A stretch of DNA of 64,000 nt from Onthophagus taurus (GCF_036711975.1 NC_091968.1:17794001-17858000); one strand, 5' to 3'. Shown: positions 1 through 11,459, counted from the first letter of the stretch. Program-made: numbers and translations. Notes: generated by a model not told the origin, from the sequence alone.

Positions 1-267
1 TTTATATTGCAGATAAGAACGTCAACGTCTTCAGTTTTCAAAGCAAATCAGAATTTTGAACGTTTACCGTTGCGATATAAGCAAACGTCAAGCGGATTAT
101 AATCAATATTGATCATATCCCAAAGTCATCATTTTACTTTAGTGGATCAGTAATGACCCTACTGAAGACGAAGTTTAAAGCGACGTATAAAAACTTTGAT
201 CTTAAAGTATGAAACGGTGGGTTTAAGAGCAACTAAGCGAAACCTATCTTATACTAGATGCACTATA
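1..267. other. flank without recognisable gene
   Basis: I see no open frame with homology and no RNA gene here. The stretch ends at a TA dinucleotide (266-267) directly before the left end of the inverted-repeat element that starts at 268. Confidence 0.4.
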
Positions 268-575
268 CAGGATCATCCACGATGACCGTCCATTAGAACT
301 TTACAGGGTTCTGGCCAAAATAAAAATTTGAAAATTTAGATTTAAGTATTATCAATTGCGTTCTCTTCGACTAAAATATTTTCAGATATTTTTAAATGGA
401 ACACCCTGTATATTTTTACATATTTGGATTTGTCTGTTTTCAAGGTTTATGAATGACTTTACTTTTTGCAATTTTACAGCAGACATTTGTTCAAAAAATC
501 AGAGAACACTCGATTTTTGGGATATCAATTTAGGATTCAGAACATGCTTAAGCAACATGATGGAGTATATTTTGT
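268..575 (+). repeat. left inverted repeat arm
   Basis: This arm pairs with 5650-6025. It begins CAGGATCATCC and runs with many short matches to the right arm until the LINE tail begins near 576. Confidence 0.6.
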
Positions 576-658
576 AAAAAAGTAAAATAAAATAAAACAA
601 TGCCTAATAGCAATAGTAACGGCGAAATTAAACATTATACAAAAACAGAACCAACGAG

Positions 659-3402
659 CTACCAAAACGAAAGAGGCAATTCGCTGACTGCATTAAAAAG
701 TAAGCGCCTAAACGTAAAAAATGAATGCTGAAACAAATCAATATCGAGCTTATCAGCCTGACGAGCCATTCGCAGCATAAGGGAGTTTCGAATAGCATTG
801 GTGCGCGGAATAGGCGTACAGAACAAGAAATTAAAACGAAGAAGACGGGGAGGAACATGAATATTGACCGAATTCAAAAGAACTGTGGAATCACACATAT
901 TGTGTAAAACCTTGTAGAAGAATAATGTGTCGTTACACAGGCGACGTTGTCGAAGGGGCATTAACCGAAAAGATCTGCAAGACGAATGATAATTAATATA
1001 AGGTATGGAAGATTTAAAGTTTAGATATTTCAAAAATCTAGATTGAATTTTTTCAATTCGGTCAATATAAATAAGGTATTGGGGATTCCAAACTATACAG
1101 TGCAAAAATTAAGAATACTGTAAACATATGCGAAATATAAATTTTTAATCGCGTCAACGCTTACAAAGGAAGAGGTGGATCTCATAATGAAACCGAGCAT
1201 ACGCCAAGCCTTATTAACAGTAGTGTCAATGTGCTGTGCGTAGAGAAGCTTGGGATCGAGAGTCACTCCAAGGTCTCTAATAAAGGAGACGCGTGTTAAG
1301 TTTACGCCAGCGATGTTGTAATCGTAATGAACAGTATTCTTCCTTCTCGAAAAAGAAATAACATTACATTTAGACAGATTTAGGGTCAAGTGGTTTTTAG
1401 TACAAAAGTCAGAAATCCTGAGAAGGTCAGTCTGCAGTCTAGAGCAGTCCAACGGAGAGGAGATACGCAGATAAAGCTTGAAATCATCTGCGTACATTAG
1501 ACATTCACAATGTTTCACAACCTTGAAAATATCGTTAACATAAAGATTAAATAGCAAGGGTCCGAGGTGGCTACCCTGAGGGACACCCGAGGGAACTGAC
1601 ATAGGGTCAGAGCAATATCCGCTAACAGACACAATCTGGCTCCTACCTCGCAAATATGAATCAAACCAGCGGAACAACCCACCATGAACACCATAACCAT
1701 GAAGTTTTGATAAAAGAAGGCTGTGATCCACACGATCAAAAGCCTTGCTAAAATCGGTGTAAACAGAATCAACTTGACAATAATGGTCAAATGATGTTAA
1801 AATATAATTTGTGTACTCAAGCAGGTTGCTCTCCACTGACCGATTCGCAAAAAAGCCATGTTGTCTAGGATCGATTATGGATTTAAGCCTAAAGAAGAGT
1901 CTGGTATAAACCAGTTTCTCTAAAACCTTTCCAAACACTGACAATATAGATATTGGGCGATAGTTAGATATAAGGTTACGACTACCGGATTTGAAAATGG
2001 GCAAAATATATGCACGTTTCCAAAAGGCAGGAAACGTACCTTCCTTTACAGATTTGTTAAATAAGATGGAAAGTGGTAGAGAAAGAGATGCAAAACATGA
2101 TTTTATTAGGATAGGAGGAATACCATCAGTGCCTGGAGCATTATTTATGTTTAAAGCAATAAGAGCTTCCTCAACCTCAGACCGCTCAAAGCGCATCGGA
2201 CCCAAACATGTAGTATCATTAAGGTCAGCCCCATTTAATATCATAGATGTAGGAATTGTATCCGCACCTTTCTTGTTTTTAATATAAGACCAAAAGTATT
2301 TAGGATTAGCTTTAATACTGCTCTCGACGCCACCAACATACCTCCCATAGTCGCGCAGAATGAGAAACTTAGAACGCCCTCGCAATAATGAAAAAGTCAA
2401 ATCATCTATTTGTTTTCCATACCGTTTCCACTTAACATGAGCCCTTCGCTTTTCTCTGATCACTCTGATAGTATCTCGCGAAAACCACATCGGAAAACCA
2501 CTAGTGAATTTGCGCTTGATCGGAGTAAATTTTTGAATGGCAAAATTTAAATGGTAATAAAAGAAATCAACAGCAGGGTCTACTTCACGAGTATTTAGCT
2601 CAGTATCCCAGTTAATAGTAGACAGATACGAATCAATGTCAGAGAACTTAGCACATCTGAAGTTAAATGCGTTAAAAGATTCAGTGGGAAGACGGTGTGG
2701 CATTTCAAACGAGCAAACGAATTCTAAAGTGTTGTGAGCACTATCCTCAGGGTTCAGAGGATGAGTGCTTAATGAAATAGAAGATATATTAGAAAAATTA
2801 GCAAGATTTAAGTCGAGAGTGTTCTGAAAGGCATTCATGTGAAAATTGAATTGGTTGAGACCACATAAGGCGAGGGCATCCAGAAACTCACTCGAACGAG
2901 CAGAAGAAGTGGAGACGCCGGTTGAAAGATCGGCTGACCACCGAATTTCAGCTAGGTTAAAATCGCCACAAATCAAAAATTTGTCATTAGGATGGCCTTC
3001 AATGATTAAATTAATTTCATTAATAAAATTAAGCAATGCATTTTGATCAGAAGGAGGAATATAAACGCAGCAAATGTGTAAAGTAATAGAACCGGTCCGT
3101 AGAGTAACACACACTGCCTCAAGGTCAACAAACCATGTTGATTGCGGAAGGACAGACAGGGAAGAAGCTACCGCAATCAAAACGCCACCACCACGTACAC
3201 TATTATCGGGGACGTTCGGGCGATCACGTCTGAAAACACTGTAACAAGAGGGAAAGCCTTCGGCAGAGTGAATACCTTGGTGAAGCCAGGTTTCAGTTAA
3301 ACAAATCACGTCTATGTCTGTATTTAAAAGGCAGTTATGCATATCAACCAGCTTAGTGCGAAGACCTCGCACGTTTTGGTAGTAACACGAAAGAGGAGCC
3401 AT
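659..3402 (-). pseudogene. LINE ORF2: endonuclease / reverse transcriptase, one frameshift
   Basis: The product would nick target DNA with an apurinic-type endonuclease and prime reverse transcription there. The N-terminus starts MAPLSCYYQNVRGLRTK and shows the endonuclease motifs LTETWL and GDFN. The RT follows with NYRPISILS, DFSKAFDRVDH, SGVPQGS and the catalytic YADD at roughly residue 640. The frame of 1093-3402 (769 aa) ends after SILNFC. The C-terminal cysteine/histidine-poor tail continues in another frame at 1105-659 and ends SELPLSFW. The two frames overlap by about 13 bases, so one small indel near 1100 breaks an ORF of about 915 codons. Everything upstream is open, which suggests fairly recent loss of activity. 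Confidence 0.85.
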
Positions 3403-3466
3403 TGAACATTAACAAGTAACTTATAATGAAAGAGATAAGACAAGTGACAAATGAAAGCTTAACAAA

Positions 3467-4438
3467 TTAAAGCTTATCAATGTCACCTGCGGATCTTATT
3501 AAGATGGGGCGTGAGTCATCCCCCTTCCTCACAAATATTTTGCAGTCACGGATCCATACATATTTGTACTTCTTCTCCCTGGCCATCTTCTTGGTTCTCC
3601 CAAAGAGGATTTTATTCGCTTGGGTAAGATGCTCATTGATAAAAAGTTTATCCGAAATCCCATCAATGGACAAACCAGGGCCAGAATCCTTCGGAGCCGA
3701 TCGTCTCCGCAACTTAGCGGCAGCAAGAAGCTGATCGCGAACAATGCGGCTACAAAAACGAAACACAATTGCTTTCGGGTCCGAGTTGGAAGCTCTGCCG
3801 GGACCTTGAGGAACCCGATGGATCGCATCGACTTCGGAAGGGGAGATGGAGACATCCAAGGATTCAGCAATTGAAGAGAGAACCTTCACCAGATCCTCGT
3901 TGTTCCTCTGAGGAATACCTTGTATTTCGAGGTTGCTGCGCCTGGAATATTGTTCCAATTCTGAAACACGACTAGTTAAATCAAGGACCTCTCTTTTTAG
4001 CGTGACGTTTTCAGCAGTGATTTTTTCAACAAGCTTGAATTGATTATGAAGCCTGCCTATAACACCCTCGAACTCAGATACTTTATTGCTGCAGAACTGT
4101 ACAGATTCCACTAAATCCGCATATCTGCTGTTCAGTGTCTTCAAGTCAGGGCGAATTTTCCTGACCGCATCCAGGACAGATTCCAGAGTAGCGGCAGGTA
4201 AGGAGGGTACAGGAGGAGCAGCAGGAGGCGGACAGAAAAGAGACGATCTGCGTCTGGATTCGGGTGATCGACAGACTTTACATCTCCACGACGCGCCGGG
4301 TACGCTAAGCGCGGCAACGGACAACTTGGGGATGTCCGTGCACTTGCTGTGAAACCATGCGCTGCAAGACTCGCACTGCACGCCGCCCGCATTTCGCCCG
4401 ACTTTTTAGCCACACCCACCGCACGGGCTAGACGACAT
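3467..4438 (-). pseudogene. LINE ORF1: PHD finger plus coiled-coil nucleic-acid chaperone type
   Basis: The frame can be followed from an ATG at 4438, but an in-frame TAA lies at 4408-4406. The longest uninterrupted frame therefore starts at the Met at 4381. Residues before the stop include CGGC and after it come CESC, H-SKC and CKVC, which together match a C4HC3 PHD finger. The stop therefore falls inside the finger. A proline-rich stretch follows, then a heptad-like coiled coil (LTSRVSELEQYSRRSNLEIQ), then a basic region with a conserved IHRVPQ. This layout is common in ORF1 of CR1-like insect LINEs and would serve RNA binding and particle formation. It lies 64 bp upstream of ORF2 in the same direction. 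Confidence 0.75.
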
Positions 4439-4450
4439 CGCACAACCAGT

Positions 4451-5102
4451 TTCAAGATCGGGAAATGAATAATGTCAAAACTACGTAAGGAATATCAAAC
4501 ACTGAGTTAAAATATGAAGAAAATTAAGTTCACTTTATTAAAGCAAATCTGCCAGAATGGTTCGGTTATGTTTTTTTTTAACAATTTCAGCACATCAGAA
4601 AGAATTAAATCACGCTTTACAATAATTAAACACGGAACGAAAATGAAAACGCGGAGACACGTTTACACAAAGACGTCCAAGGACGATATGTTAGTTATAA
4701 TTATAGAGTGACATCCCTTAGAAGAACAGACGTACTTTTTCGACGTGGCCATTTGAATTGTACAGCAGACATATTAAACTAATGCTATCTCTTTCTAACA
4801 TACATTACTCTCTATCGATTTGTGAACTACGTATGGCATTTCTAAGAGCGGAAAACGATGATTTACTGCCAGCTCTCGTGGCGTCTACTATACAACGTTA
4901 CTATTTATAATTTATAAATCATTTACTTTGACAGCCGGAAAAAAAAATTTGTGTTGGGAATGTTGTTGCGGTTATGTCAGAGTTATTATCAGAGGATCAG
5001 TAAGGAAAGAGTAAACAGTTTGACATTTGCTAAAGCTATGGTGTATTTCTGTTGGTGTGATGAATAGGTTACTAGGTTTTTGTAGTGATCTGTTCTCAAG
5101 AA
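4451..5102. other. no gene recognised; LINE 5' region / DNA-element interior
   Basis: AT-rich sequence with only short frames. It probably contains the LINE 5' untranslated region and then the interior of the surrounding DNA element. I cannot place the junction. Confidence 0.4.
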
Positions 5103-5201
5103 ATGCCACGTTTGGAATTTAGTAATGAGGATTATTTGAATTTGATAATAATTTATAGAGAGTGCAACCAAACAATTGCGCGTACGTGTCGGCTGCAACA
5201 T
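5103..5201 (+). pseudogene. transposase N-terminal fragment (helix-turn-helix start)
   Basis: The frame starts MPRLEFSNEDYLNLIIIYRE and continues CNQTIARTCRLQ. It has the look of the first helix-turn-helix of insect Tc1/mariner-superfamily transposases, many of which open with MPR-x-F-S-N. It is cut short before the second helix-turn-helix and runs into noncoding repeat DNA. It lies inside the inverted-repeat element at 268-6025 and is the only hint of that element's own protein. Family assignment is inference. Confidence 0.5.
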
Positions 5202-5649
5202 ACAAGTGGCCTAAAATTGAACAAAAATTTCAAAAATGTAATGAAATACAGGGTGTTCCATTTGAAATATGAAAATTGTCACCTCTTCCGGTGTAACGGC
5301 AAGTACCCGGAACCTGAAAATATTTTAGTAAAAAGCTGGCATCAAACATCAGAAGTCTGCAAATTTTCAAAAGGCCACTTCATATGGTTATACACTAGGT
5401 CACACTAGGTATTCATGGCACACTAGGTTAAGTATCGATTAATGTGTGCATTTTTCAAAAAAACCTAATTATCTCCCAAACTATAAATGTTAGATATAGG
5501 ACCTATGCGGATATAAAAGATGTAAAATGAGACACCGAAGACGACTAAGTAATAAAATATGGGGGGTGCCATTTAAAAAAATGAAGTTATGGTATTTCCA
5601 AATTTCGAAAAGTTAACGTGCAGTAGTAAACTGACCAAACGTTCTAGAC
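5202..5649. other. noncoding interior with nested mariner-type end
   Basis: No gene seen. An internal motif acagggtgttccattt at about 5246 is the kind of end found on many insect mariner-derived MITEs and recurs in variant form near 390, 5826 and 60752. Confidence 0.4.
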
Positions 5650-6025
5650 AGCCGTACTCGGCACATCTAAATTGATATCCCAAAAATCGAGTTTTCTCTG
5701 ATTTTTTTAACAAATGTCTGCTGGAGCAGATTTATAATTTATTATTACTTATATTTTATAATTTACTTATTATTAAAGGTATTCATAAACCTTGAAAACA
5801 GACAAATCCAAATATGTAAAAATATATAGGGTGTTCCATTTAAAACAATAAAGTACGTGGCTAAAGTGCTAGAAATCTGAAAATATTTTAGTCGAAGAGA
5901 ACGCAATTAATAATACTTTAATATGAATTTTCAAATTTTTGTTTTGGCCAGAACCCTGTAAAGTTCTAATGGACGGTCATCGTAGATTATGTCCATTAGA
6001 ATATCCATTAGTCAGGATAGTCCTG
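5650..6025 (-). repeat. right inverted repeat arm
   Basis: Reverse complement of the left arm at 268-575. It ends CCTG at 6025 followed by TA. Confidence 0.6.
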
Positions 6026-6178
6026 TATATAACTAGAACACTTTTATTTTAAAAGCTTTCCTGTCCAAAGTTTGGCAATAATTAGATACATTATTTTCCA
6101 TCGTATGTATGGTTATTAACATTTAAATACATGCATTAGTTTTAATACCTATCAGAAATATATCCAAGAAACTATATA

Positions 6179-6960
6179 CAGGTGTCTCACGTAACTGGTT
6201 CGTTAGAGCTTTTGTAGTGTTGTGCTCCTATCCAGCACAGAATGGGTTCTTGAGTTGGTGTCCGCAAATAAAACTCAGAGTGACCTTTTCTAATATTTTA
6301 TTGGTAATTATAATGAACAACGATGACACAGACGACGATTTTACGGACGGCGGACGATGTGATTAAAATTATATGAAGACGAACGACGGATGATCGGAAG
6401 ATGATTAAAGAACGATGATAAAGTATAACTTATTCACTAATTAATTAACACGTTGATGTGGCTTTTCTTATTTTACGACGATCAAGACGAGAAACAAAAG
6501 AATGTCCCCGAAACTAGCGCTCGCTCTCTATTTCTGCTCTCGGTACGCCTACACAGTTTTATTACTTATCTTCTACTTCAATGGTCACGTACAGTCCGAC
6601 CCGAGTGACTTTGTCACAAGCTTTCTTTGTTTTATACTAATACGTTAGCACATTCTTACATTATCTACGTGAGAAAAGAATATAAAATATAAAGGAGAAA
6701 TACAGGGGTTATAACAGTAGGTTCCACTATTCGTACAGTTTTTGAAATTTTGGTAGCATAGGTTGTTCATTCGGAACTTTCGATCTAAAATATTTTCAAG
6801 ATGGCTGCCACTTCCCATCTACCGGAAGTAGACCATAACTGCGTTATTTTAAATGAAATCCTATAGTTTTTATTACACCTTTTAATTGTACGCAAAAAAA
6901 TATGTTGGTTTTCATAAATGTTACTGAAGTCGTGTCAGAGTATTCGAGGTGAGCGAACGT
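6179..6960. mobile_element. TA-flanked MITE, interrupted by a solo LTR
   Basis: The left tip CAGGTGTCTCACGTAACTGG matches both tips of the complete MITE at 61988-62322. The inner part at 6721-6900 (gttccactattc, then the stretch with ccggaagtagacc) matches the interior of that MITE. The two pieces are separated by the solo LTR at 6218-6716. The right tip is not clearly present, so the right boundary is approximate. Confidence 0.7.
6218..6716. mobile_element. solo LTR, 499 bp, TSD gtag
   Basis: It begins TGTTGTGCTCC and ends GGTTATAACA, the canonical TG...CA ends of an LTR. The four bases gtag occur directly before (6214-6217) and directly after it (6717-6720). Removing the LTR and one gtag gives an uninterrupted match to the related MITE near 62020. 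No coding sequence is present, so this is the scar of LTR-LTR recombination. Superfamily (Bel/Pao or Ty3/gypsy) cannot be settled from the LTR alone. Confidence 0.85.
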
Positions 6961-7152
6961 GTTTCGTGAACAAGCTCAATACAAGGCGTATATGATCTAC
7001 TTGCGCTCTACGTGAGTACGAATTATCAAAATTGTGTATATACACAAAATATATATATAGATATATATATTATATAAAAAAATAGATTGGCAAATAAAAC
7101 TAAATATAACTTTTAAGGGTGATATTATTAATTATTTAATTACATATTAAAT

Positions 7153-7413
7153 ATGTCTAAGAGCCAAAAACGTCCTCTGGATCAGTTATCCCCTCCTATA
7201 AGCGAGGTTTCGAAAAGATACAACTGGTGCCCGGCAGAAAAACTAGTTACTCAAAATCCATATTATCTGTTGTCAACAAATAATGAAATAAACAATTCTA
7301 TTGATATGTTAATACCTGACAGCGATAATAGCGAAAAAGATCCAAAAACTGACAATAATAATATTAATAGTAATAAAAGTAATAATAGCAGAGACGAGAC
7401 GAAAACCAGTTAA
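7153..7413 (+). CDS. unrecognised 86-aa ORF
   Basis: An ATG-started frame opens MSKSQKRPLDQLSPPISEVS and contains NWCPAEKL and NPYYLLS. Its last third is low-complexity and rich in Asn, Ser, Asp and Lys. I do not recognise a domain. The upstream 150 bp are very AT-rich (repeated atatata), and a LINE RT scrap lies 570 bp downstream on the same strand. It could therefore be the start of a retrotransposon ORF1 or simply chance. No signal peptide or membrane segment is visible. Confidence 0.25.
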   Translation: MSKSQKRPLDQLSPPISEVSKRYNWCPAEKLVTQNPYYLLSTNNEINNSIDMLIPDSDNSEKDPKTDNNNINSNKSNNSRDETKTS

Positions 7414-7982
7414 CAAAAAATTCCACCAATATTTGACGTAACGATGATATAAAATCCATTAAGTGTATCCATTTCACCTTCCCATATGCAGAAAACATCA
7501 TCAACATACCTGTTCATTATCTTTGTTTTTTCTATATGATCGAGAAAAATGTTGGCAAGGAGCTCTGATAGTATCATTCATTATTAAAACAACAATACTT
7601 TTGTTCAACTGTATGTTTCAACATGTTGTTAATGTATTTAATTGTCAATGTTGATTCAGTAGTACATTTGATTTTCGTCAACACATATGTTTATGACTTT
7701 GAGCAACACATTCTTACATTTAGTTTATTGTTGACAGTAAGTGTTTTGTTTTATTTTGTTTTCTTTTGTTCATTTGTGCTCTGTTTCTGCTTGATCGCTA
7801 ATTTCGATGTAACATTCCACAGTACTATCTAGTACCATATAAAATAATATAAGCAAGTAAGAAGTTTTTATTACAATTACCTTTTACATTCTTTGGTAAT
7901 AAGTGAGATATTCGCGTTTGTCGTTTTCGCAAATTTTTCAGTTTTTACCGATAAAGCGAAAACAAAAGGTTCGAATTTGGGA
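7414..7982. other. no gene recognised
   Basis: T-rich sequence with short frames of hydrophobic, low-information translation. Nothing with homology that I can name. Confidence 0.4.
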
Positions 7983-8407
7983 CACTCTGTACATGCGGTT
8001 AACCTTTTTGATAACTATCTTTCTAATAGAATTCAGTCTATTAAGTTGAATTCAGTGATATCTAGACCTATATTTTGTTCATCCGGTGTTCCACAAGGGT
8101 CTATTCTTGGACCAGTTTTATTTGCTATTTACACTTGCCACTTATTTTCTAAATTCAAGCATTGTTCTTATCATCCCTATGCATGTTTTAAACCAGATGA
8201 TCTCCTTACAAGACTGAAGGTATTATGTTTACAAAAGGGGGTTGGTTTGTTGATAGTGCTCGAGTCAATGTTATTGTTATGGATAGGCCGATACATTTTT
8301 CTAATATAGTTAAGTACGACAGTCTTGTTTTATCAAATTTCAATTATTGTAGTGTAGTCTATAGTTCATATTTGTCGTCTGAATCCAACCGGAGGGTGCA
8401 TAAGTAG
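7983..8407 (+). pseudogene. LINE reverse transcriptase scrap
   Basis: The translation contains FDNYLSNRIQS and SSGVPQGSILGPVLFAIY, the palm-domain motif that precedes the catalytic YADD in non-LTR RTs. The frame then degenerates. A later patch in another frame reads LVLSNFNYCSVVYSSYLSS, a typical thumb/C-terminal motif of the same protein. The catalytic box is missing, so this is a deletion-bearing, 5'-truncated copy. It is on the opposite strand to the LINE at 576-4450 and not obviously the same family. Confidence 0.7.
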
Positions 8408-9159
8408 GATAAAAAAGAAGTGATCCACGATGATAATTTTATTTTTTTCTTATTTCAGTACAACAATTCGCTTTTTTCAAAAGCGTCTTCAGGTACGACT
8501 AGAATAATATTAAAAATTAATTATTATTAGTTGACGGGAGGTCGAGATGGTAAATTAAAAAATTAAAAAAAGGAGTAAAATGATCTTACCGTCAAAAACT
8601 AAGGATGATGTAAGGTTGAAAAAACGATTATGTGGAAAATTCTTATTTCGAAAACGACGACGAACCGATGATTGAAAAAATAATTAAAGATTAAGTAAAA
8701 TTTTTGAAAACAACTTAGGTTTTACCATATGAAGTTAAAACTCCAATGTTGGGCGATAGGTAAAAATTGGCAGGTATTAGTAAAAGCTGAAGGCGTGTTG
8801 TAACAAAATGAATTTGGGCGTTATGAACGCCATATTTGATTTTCACACCAAAAAATAGCATAATTAATTCTGATTTCAATGATATGTCACACAATGTATT
8901 TCATTTCAAAAAACATTGAATTATAAAAAAAAAAGAATAAACCTGATGATAGTTTCACAAAAACGAAACGTCGGCGAAAATTTCTAGTTGTCATGACATT
9001 TTTCATAGAAAGTTGCTTTATGAATGTTTTTTCAGATTCACGAAAAAACGAAAAATAAAGAAGTTATAGGCAAAAAACCAAAAAGGCATTTTTTTGTTTT
9101 TCGGCCATATTTTAAAAACTAAAACGGCTAGATCCAAAAACTAAGTTGAAAAATGATGA
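8408..9159. other. no gene recognised; AT-rich repeat-like DNA
   Basis: Several short poly-A runs and a stretch reading aaacgaaacgtcggcgaaaa occur, but no supported coding or RNA feature. Confidence 0.4.
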
Positions 9160-9656
9160 GCTCTAAAATACGCAATTTTGACCTAGGTATGCGAAGTTAG
9201 CCCCCAATTTTTCTAGCCCCCAATTAGACAGCATTTTACATGTATAGTATTTTGATTATAACAAGAGAACCAGTCAACCGATTTCGATAAACAATGCCTC
9301 TTTCGAAAGCTCAATCCTTGGTCAATACGAAAGTGGAAATGCCCGATTCGAAATCTCTCTTGAATTTCGCTAAAACGCCAAAATAATGCGAAGGTACACG
9401 AAAATAACACAAAAATTACCTTTTTTAAGTTGTGATAACTCGTAAACGATGTAGGCGATGATCAAGATCTATACATTATTCGATTCGTCGTAGTTTCTTC
9501 TATCGAAATCACAAAATGCCCGATTTCAATTTTGTCCCTTTAACCTTCTACAGCCCAAGGAATGACACCGTGTTCGGCTCTTTGTTTATGTACGTGTGAA
9601 CGCCCGAAAGTCTAGCCCCCAGTATGAAAAAATTAATTTCAACTAAATCGACTATA
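9160..9656 (-). repeat. dispersed repeat with gggggctaga modules, copy 1
   Basis: This region is the reverse complement of most of 28690-29135: shared stretches include atgcgaagttagcccccaa, cctctttcgaaagctcaat and cgcccgaaagtctagcccc. It is truncated on the right by the errantivirus 5' LTR at 9657. The same repeat resumes after the provirus at about 17140. Confidence 0.7.
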
Positions 9657-9904
9657 AGTTATATCTACATGTTCCCGTGAGAACTTATAAAGAAGATACG
9701 CTGTTTCTGGAAAAGAGATGATAAGGACATTCCATCGTTCATTCCTGAAGCAGATGTTTTACTTAGAATTAAGTTTAATTTCTTTTAGTAAATTCTTTTC
9801 CATTGTTAGGAATTAGAATTAGTTTAACCTCCGACTTGTTAAGATCGTTATAATAAATAAAGTTAATTTTTAAAAAGAAACTCTTGCGGTGTTATTAGAA
9901 AACT
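9657..9904 (+). repeat. errantivirus 5' LTR
   Basis: 248 bp. It is identical to the 3' LTR except for two substitutions (near 9733 and near 9865). It contains aataaataaagt near 9851, a likely polyadenylation signal. Confidence 0.93.
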
Positions 9905-9920
9905 GGCGCAGTCAGCAGGA
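9904..9920 (+). other. primer-binding site
   Basis: tggcgcagtcagcagga overlaps the last base of the LTR by one nucleotide. A PBS starting TGGCGC and overlapping the LTR is usual in the gypsy/17.6 group. The tRNA primer is not assigned here. Confidence 0.75.
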
Positions 9921-10160
9921 TTATCGAGATTGGTGTATCGTACAACAATTTTCGTATCTTCGATTAATCGGTAATTCGAACAGTGATATCGGTGACCGGA
10001 CATTGAATCGTTGAACATCTGGACTCACGGATTTCACGGGATTTGGAACATCATCGTCCACATCCGCTGGAAGGACCCCCAAACCAATCAAGGCACAAGG
10101 CAATTTCCTATAGAAACACCGTTATGAGAATCACTTTAGTTTTGTAAGTACATTTCATTT

Positions 10161-11459
10161 ATGTCAGTTGACGATTTGCTCAATAATTTACAAAGACTCA
10201 CACTGTCTTCAGAAGAATTTCTTACTATAAATTCCTTAACAAATTCCGTAATCACAAACGTTACAAACACTCCAAATTTAAATTTAGAAATGGCTTTTAA
10301 ACCAGAATATTTAAATTGCGTTCCTCAATTTGATGGAAACCCGAATGAATTGAATCGCTACATACAAACTTGTCAAAGTTTAATTACCGCATTTTATGAC
10401 GTAGGTAAACCTAACGATTTTCAAAATATTTATTTACTAAATTCTTTAATTGGTAAATTAACCGGAAATGCTAGATTAGTAGTAAATATTCAAAACGTCT
10501 CCACCTGGGAGTCTTTAAAAATCACTCTTCAACGTAATTTTGCAGACCAAAGAGACGAAGCTTGTTTAAATAGAGACCTAGTTATGTTACGACAAAATAA
10601 TAACGAACAACCCCATCAATTTTATGACCGTTCTTTATACATTTTAAATTTAATTTGCTCGTATGTAGACATGCATGAACACACGGAACCCGCGAAAGCT
10701 TTAAAACGAAATCTTTATAATAAATTAACACTTAAAACATTTTTATCTGGATTAAAAGAACCCTTGGGAACCACTATACGTTGCATGCGTCCTACCAACC
10801 TAAACGAAGCTCTTCAATTTGTGATTCAAGAAAATAATACACTTTATTTTCAAAATCAGACCATGAGACCAATGAGATTACCTGATTCTCAACCGAAACT
10901 GGTACAGAAACCACAATTTCCTAAACCAGATTCACAACATTTTAAATATAACAATCATTATCCACCTCAATTTACACACCAATTCTGGGGAATGAATTCA
11001 CATCAACCACCACATTACAATCAACAAAACTTTCAACCAAGACAATCAAATTTTCCCTCACAACCGATCAATATAAGACCCAATTTTAATCATCAACCAC
11101 AAAGATTTCCGACAAATGCTCAAACCTTTGGTAGACCCCAAAACGCTTTTCGACCAAACCAAAACAAAAATTTTCCTACACCGACTCCAATGAGCACTAG
11201 CACTCATCAATCAAATACTTTACGAAATAACCCATTAAAACGAATGAGAATGTTTTCTGTTGAAACTGGTCAACCTAACGACGAAAATATTTCACCTGAA
11301 ATACCTGAAAACATCGAATTTAACAATGACTTTCAACCTAAATTTCAATCAGTTGAATCGGGAGATACCGATAATGACAATATTTACGAATCTGATACAC
11401 AAGAATATTATAATGACGAAAATTTTTACAATCTGCCTCAATCAACCAATCAAACGTAG
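10161..11459 (+). CDS. gag: errantivirus Gag
   Basis: A 432-aa frame from ATG at 10161, 240 bp after the PBS. The first 240 residues are the capsid-like region (QFDGNPNELNRYI, LVVNIQNVSTWESL, then KTFLSGLKEPLGTTIR), which matches gypsy/17.6-type Gag. The C-terminal half is rich in Pro, Gln, Asn and Phe and has no CCHC zinc knuckle, as in other errantiviral Gags that rely on basic or disordered tails. The reading frame is intact. It forms the particle and packages the RNA. The pol frame is one base back and is already open across the gag stop, which is compatible with -1 frameshifting. Internal shorter frames are shadows. Confidence 0.9.
   Translation: MSVDDLLNNLQRLTLSSEEFLTINSLTNSVITNVTNTPNLNLEMAFKPEYLNCVPQFDGNPNELNRYIQTCQSLITAFYDVGKPNDFQNIYLLNSLIGKLTGNARLVVNIQNVSTWESLKITLQRNFADQRDEACLNRDLVMLRQNNNEQPHQFYDRSLYILNLICSYVDMHEHTEPAKALKRNLYNKLTLKTFLSGLKEPLGTTIRCMRPTNLNEALQFVIQENNTLYFQNQTMRPMRLPDSQPKLVQKPQFPKPDSQHFKYNNHYPPQFTHQFWGMNSHQPPHYNQQNFQPRQSNFPSQPINIRPNFNHQPQRFPTNAQTFGRPQNAFRPNQNKNFPTPTPMSTSTHQSNTLRNNPLKRMRMFSVETGQPNDENISPEIPENIEFNNDFQPKFQSVESGDTDNDNIYESDTQEYYNDENFYNLPQSTNQT

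Larger units (their letters stand above)
576..4450 (-). mobile_element. CR1/Jockey-group non-LTR retrotransposon
   Basis: This is a two-ORF LINE read on the minus strand: ORF1 at 4438-3467, ORF2 at 3402-659. Its 3' end near 576-600 carries an A/T-rich tail (aaataaaataaaac on the plus strand). The upstream limit beyond 4438 is not defined. It sits inside the inverted-repeat DNA element at 268-6025, so it inserted later than that element. Clade assignment is inferred from the PHD-plus-coiled-coil ORF1 and the RT motifs. Confidence 0.8.
268..6025. mobile_element. DNA transposon with long terminal inverted repeats, split by a LINE
   Basis: Sequence near 268-560 recurs in reverse complement at about 5650-6025, including the stretches around gatgaccgtcc, ggccagaaccctg and gatttttgggatatc. 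Both outer ends read CAGGA and abut TA, as expected for a Tc1/mariner-type insertion. The right arm has about 30 bp near its tip that the left arm lacks. Inside lie a transposase N-terminal fragment (5103-5201) and a LINE on the minus strand that accounts for most of the length. A further mariner-type end (agggtgttccattt) is embedded near 5246. The exact superfamily is inferred from the TA flanks and the CAGG tip. Confidence 0.6.

Noticed and set aside
2846-3975. Plus-strand frames opposite LINE ORF1 and ORF2
   Set aside because: They lie entirely antisense to a recognised RT/endonuclease and PHD protein and have no homology of their own.
7463-7832. Hydrophobic short frames as membrane peptides
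   Set aside because: They come from T-rich DNA; no conserved start context, signal or homology.
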